Of a DNA stretch of 64,000 bases, positions 59,051 to 64,000 are shown piece by piece. The notes under the pieces are model-generated. The model was not told the origin of the DNA, did no database searches, and was given only the letters and a program-made list of their open reading frames with translations. Origin of the DNA: Icerya purchasi (lineage: Eukaryota; Arthropoda; Insecta; Hemiptera; Monophlebidae). Location: contig CM077115.1 in NCBI GenBank assembly GCA_039619475.1, forward strand, positions 443,766,792 through 443,830,791. The letters run 5' to 3'. Position numbers and translations under genes: made by a program. The first letter of the stretch is position 1. Each line of letters opens with the position of its first letter.

Positions 59051-60281
59051 TTTTTTTAACCGACTTCAAAAAAGGAGGAGGTATTCAATTCGACTGTATT
59101 TTTTTTTTTTTTTTTATTTATTTATTTTATTTTTTTATGTGTGTTACCACAGAACTTTCTTCTAGATGAACCGATTTTGATGATTCTTCTTTTATTTGAA
59201 ATGTGGTGTTTGTTATGTGGTCCCATTTAAATTTGATCAAGATCTGACCGATAGTTTTTGAGTTATCCTTAATAATGCGGGAGATTGAAGCTTTTTGGAT
59301 GCTTTTCATTCATGATTGTTTTCAACGTCGGATTAGATTTATTGACTTATAAAATACTACAAATTTGCCAAATTACCATGGAAATGTAGCTTTTGGTGTT
59401 TTTACCGTGGAAATAAATGTTTTAATTTAATTGAATAAAAATGCACTAAAAAGTAAAAAATAAAATGCTTTTTTACAAAAAATAAATACCGACTTCAAGA
59501 TTTATTATAAAAATTTAAAAATGCACTAAAAAGTAAAAAATAATTACTCCCGATGAAATATATATATCAGAGTGATATAACTTAAGGTGATATCGTAATT
59601 CTTATACAACAATAATTTTTTGGAGTTGGCATCAAATTCATATTAAAAGAATAATTAAAAACTGCATTAAATGTTGATTAAATTGTTCCTAACATGAATT
59701 TAATTCCAACTCCAAAAAGTTAATGTTGTATAAGAATTACGATATCACCCTTAAGGTGTTATATCACTCTAATATATATATTTTATCGGGAGTAATTATT
59801 TTTTACTTTTTAGTGCATTTTTAAATTTGTATAATAAACCTTGAAGTCGGTATTTATTTTTTGTAAAAAAGTATTTTAATTTTTACTTTTTAGTGCATTT
59901 TTATTCAATTAAATTAAAACATTTTAATGAGAACAGATATTTCCACGGTGTGAAAACATCAAAAGCTACATTTCCATGGTAATTTGGAAAATTTATAGTA
60001 TTTTAAGTCAATAAATCTAACCCGACGGTGAAAACAATCATGAATGAAAATCATCCAAAAAACGTCAATCTCCCGCATTATTAAGGATAACTCAAAAACT
60101 ACCGGTCAGATCTTGATCAAATTTAAATGGGACCACATGAGAAATACCACCTTTCAAATAAAAGAAGAATCATCAAAATCAGTTCATCTAGAAGAAAGTT
60201 CTTTGGTAACACACATAAAAAAAAATAAATAAAAATACAGTCGAATTGAATACCTCCTTCTTTTTTGAAGTCGGTTAAAAA
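59051..60281. mobile_element. Composite 1.2-kb palindromic element (wing-hairpin-wing)
   Basis: Left wing (59051-59435) and right wing (59938-60281) are inverted copies with ends TTTTTAACCGACTTC...GAAGTCGGTTAAAAA. Between them is foldback copy 3 (arms 59461-59641 and 59694-59879, 52-bp loop), diverged from copies 1 and 2. The whole unit is one continuous imperfect palindrome. Both wings keep a short frame containing ISRIIKDNSKT and SSKSVHLEESS. No transposase. Target duplication not resolved. Confidence 0.9.
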
Positions 60282-63200
60282 TTAGAAAATGGTTATATAA
60301 ATACAACATATCATTGTAGTAGTATTTAATTAGATTCTTACACGTGTTGCACGCGGTAATGATGATGTAGTAAACTTGTGCAGATCATATTATATAGAGG
60401 CAGAAGCATTAAATTGAACTCGGAGCAATTCTTTATCTACAGGAAAAGTTAGCTAGAATTTGTAATACAGGCTATAAGAGCAGTAGTGAAATTAAAAAGT
60501 AATAAACTCTATCATGAACAAGGTCGAGAGCTATCGCCGTGGTTTAAGGTAATTGGAACAAGATTACACAACGACATTCGTTGGTAATGAGACTTCAGTT
60601 ATACATTTGTCTAGAATAGGAATAATAATAGATATAACCAGCTACCGTGGCGCAGTTGTTTCGGCGATGTTTCATTCGGGTAAGACCTGGTTCGATATTA
60701 TTAAATTATGTCCCGGATGACTAAATAGTAGGTGTTTTTTACGATAACTATGTTAATTTAACTGAATAATAAAAAAAATAGTGTGCCGTAATAAATGGTA
60801 TTGTTACTAAAAAATGAACCAGCGATTTTTTTTTTAGTATTAAAGGAATCACAAAAAAAAAAAAATTCCCATACTTCTCTTATAATAAACAGTTGCAATG
60901 CGGAATAAATTAAATTAAGGGGATAAAGTGCTAAATAGGGGGGAAGTAAACCAGATATGCATAGTTAGTTTGAAAATTAACAGAATAATAAATGAGGTAT
61001 AACATAGGTCATTTCTGTTCTGCTCACTTTCGTCTGATGATTTATATACCGGTCCATTTCGCTAATTGTACGTATAGTGTCTAGTAGCGGCTTTAAGGAC
61101 GATTTAAAATTAATTTTTATTGACCGAGAATTTTTTTTAAAAAAAAGGATGGTTACTGCGTAAATTTAATTTTTTGTTTCTTTGTTTAAAGGGGTTATTA
61201 GTGGAGGTATTTCTTTTTTTTTTTTATAATTATTATTTTTGAGCGCAATAACAAAGATCCTAAGAGCATTTTAATACTGAAGAATAATTAATTTATTTTT
61301 AGACTTATTTGTTATTGACCAATTTACAAACAAGGTGAATATTTCAGAAATTACGCTCAGACGTTTAGAACGATCTAAACTGAAATTTAAAATAATAATA
61401 ATATTAATAATAATAATAACAATAAATAATAATAATAATAATAATGGAAACGCTAAAAAGTGATTAATACAGTTTGATCGCGTAGTCGGTCTTTCGGCCG
61501 GATCTTATCTTAGAAGTAGTTGTGTTAAACGCCTGCAGATCGGTTAGTGTCAGCGAAAATACATGTTGCTTCTAAATGGTATGCTTGCTCCGGGCACAGC
61601 TAAAGGATCTTTTTGATCATATCTGGCTTAAGCAGCGGTGGTAAATGAGCGCTTATAAGTTCTGAGCAACCCAAGGAACCGGGACACGAATCAGTTGGTA
61701 ATTTGAGCTTCAAAAATTATATCTGATTGATTGTGTCTCATGGCTTCTTTTCGCTCTGAATGGTCTATCTTTTGTGAAAATACGGCCAAAATAAGTGTGA
61801 ATACACTGAAATATTACGAAAAAGTGGAAAATGTGATTTTTTAAGTTAAATTTTTGTTTTAATGTTCATTTTCAGTTTTTTGTAAGATGATAACTCCCCC
61901 CCCCCCCGCAGATTAGTGGTATAGATTTTTAATTTGCGGTGATAACGATTTTGACTTGTCGCTAAAATTTTGCGATTCAAAATATAACAAAAAACTATCT
62001 GTTGGGTTTATTGAAGAACATTGTTACGGTGTTATTAAGGTTTTTTTTTTTTTTTTTTTTGGTATCCCGATCAAATACTGCCGTCAGTAATGAGTTTGTT
62101 GTGATCATATCTCTATGAAGGTAACGCTCCTGCCTTTTTTTTTTTTTCGAAATACTTTTTTGTGCCTGGCTTCTCGGCTTCATTCAAACACTTGCGTGAT
62201 TGAAGTCATCGGGGCTACTTGTGCTATGTTACTTCCGATTGCGGTAACAACGTAATTAAACATTATGGACTGCGTTCAATCCGATATTATATCACACAAT
62301 AGTCACTCAATGTTCGGTTTTTATTGTGACTGTTGAAAATTTTTTGCAGCGTGATATTTTTATTTTTATCGTGTTTATAAAATTTGTATACATAATGTTT
62401 ATAAACTGTAAGTTGTTCGGCAATTTGAAATACGAAATGTTGATAACTGCAACGGTATTTCAGAATTGTAAACACATGGCTTACTATTATTGAAAAAGCT
62501 AACTGAATGTTTCTTTTTCAGTTTCGTTTATGAAAAATTTGTCGAATTGTGTATATTTTATATAGTGTGCTACATACATTCGCGATATGTATTTTGAAAA
62601 ATTAGTATTGAAACACATGTACTAGGTGTTTTCTGTGCTGAAAATCGCGAGCCTGGTTTTGGCGTCGTTCAACTTTTACGGTCTGACGACGAGGAATGTG
62701 CATCGTAGTACACTACACGCAGTATGTGGTTACGATGGTGGTCATGTTGGTAATTTTTTCGTCGTTTTTTCCGCTCGATAGTATTAATTAATGATAATTC
62801 AGGAGTAAGTTTTTACTCTGTTAAATTGCATCGGGTTTCGTTTAATGCAACTCTTTACTATTATTGATTTTAATTGCAAAATTGTTACTAATCGGTAAAA
62901 AAATATTAATTAGTCGTGCGATGATTATTTTTAATCATCGAAATGTTTGATCGTCGAGTATTTTTAGTGTGAGACGGACATTTTTATACTGTTAAAAATC
63001 CAATTAAAGTTTCTATTTTAATTAAAAGATTTTCTAATAATGAAAAAAAAGTTAATAATTATACGATGCCATCGTAAATTTGTAATTTTTTTTTTTTGAA
63101 ACATTATTATTCCGTCTTTACAAAGAAGAAACTTATTTTGATCAAGTTATATTCTTCGGAGTGCGCTAGAGACGTTTGTCTGGTAGTTGCGAATAATTTT

Positions 63201-64000
63201 TATCTTCTATAAGTGTCTACACTGTTGTTAGAAAAAAGAAAAAATTTTCCGGTAGTTGGTTTTTGCGAATTTAAATACTCGGTAATAATTTTTTCAACCT
63301 GTACACATAGTGTGTTTATCTTGATAACGATAGATGATCAACGCAGTATGCACATATATCGGGACGGATAGCCAAGAGTTAGTCCAACATTTAGCACTAT
63401 CTCGTGCTCTTATTCATCTTTTACGGAGTTTTTTTTAGACAAATTAAGACGAATAATAATTAGTTTTTTAACGTTTTAAGTGATTAATCGCAGAAAAGAG
63501 TACATAATGCAATGTTGTCTAATTCGCTTTGGAAGGTTCAGAACACCTATTAAATTTTGCTTTCATTATTGAAACTAACATCAAAATCCTTGACAGACAT
63601 TTAAAATGCGTTCAAGATTTCACGATTTTTGGAATTTTAAAGGTGGGTGGGGGGGGGGGGGGGCTCGACGACAATCTATAGGGCACATCTATTTATGGTT
63701 CTTCTATATACTATAAACAAGGAAAAAATTATTAAGTAAATTATGTTTTTCTTCTTCCATTATCATTTTTATAGTTTATTTCCATAAATACGTACAAAGT
63801 TTACCAACTTCTTATAGAAGTATAAAATTACAAAACGGCCAAAAACGGTATTCAAGACGCGTAATAATTGTTCGTCGCACTATGCTTCCAAGTATTTTTA
63901 AATGTGATGTGCAGATGCAGATATAATTTGTGCGTCCCGTATTTTTTTTTTTGATATAATTCCAGTTTTTTTATTAAATAAATTTCTCAACTTCTGCGGT
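60282..64000. other. No gene seen
   Basis: AT-rich. Apart from the tRNA-like fragment at 60641-60720 it holds a (TAA/AAT)n tract at about 61388-61446, a C run at 61897-61908, a G run at 63647-63662 and several T runs. Confidence 0.5.
60641..60720 (+). repeat. tRNA-derived (SINE-like) fragment
   Basis: TGGCGCAGTTGT (60648-60659) matches the Pol III A box, and GGTTCGATATT (60689-60699) matches most of a B box, 41 bases apart as in a tRNA. No acceptor stem or anticodon arm pairs properly, so it is a SINE head or tRNA pseudogene, not a working tRNA gene. Confidence 0.4.

Overview
This is AT-rich eukaryotic nuclear DNA, almost certainly from an arthropod and probably an insect. It is gene-poor and full of microsatellites and poly-A/T runs. 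It carries decayed LINEs of several lineages, a Ty3/gypsy LTR retrotransposon, a hAT-type MITE and a pogo/Tigger-type remnant. I cannot name the species. There are no bacterial operons, rRNAs or CRISPR arrays.

Layout. 0-5 kb holds a plus-strand LINE 3' end with RNase H, a GC-elevated minus-strand relic of unknown origin (possibly a viral capsid), a short inverted-repeat element and a minus-strand LINE reverse-transcriptase relic. 5.4-6.4 kb is a purine-skewed block. 6420-11347 is a complete, young Ty3/gypsy element: two 349-bp LTRs differing at 4 sites, intact gag, intact pol in the -1 frame, a classic A-AAA-AAC slippery heptamer, and no env. 12.8-13.7 kb is the pogo/Tigger-like element. 16-20.7 kb holds three more LINE relics. 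21.3-23.3 kb is a CpG-rich segment with an 18-bp minisatellite and a possible splice donor. 26.1-26.4 kb is a hAT MITE with a perfect 8-bp target duplication. 29.7-29.9 kb is a 17-bp minisatellite with higher-order structure.

The only convincing cellular gene begins on the plus strand near 33-35 kb. A CpG-rich promoter/5'UTR is followed by a first coding exon (35134-35300) ending at a GTAAGT donor. Its remaining exons were not found, so much of 35.3-64 kb is probably intron. That stretch contains two further LINE relics, microsatellites, and an unusual family of long foldback elements at 50.5-51.5 kb and 58.6-60.3 kb. The foldback family is the most striking structure in the window that is not explained by a familiar element class.

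The retrotransposon proteins work together: Gag forms the particle, and Pol (protease, RT, RNase H, integrase) is made by -1 frameshifting. The other mobile elements are broken or non-autonomous.
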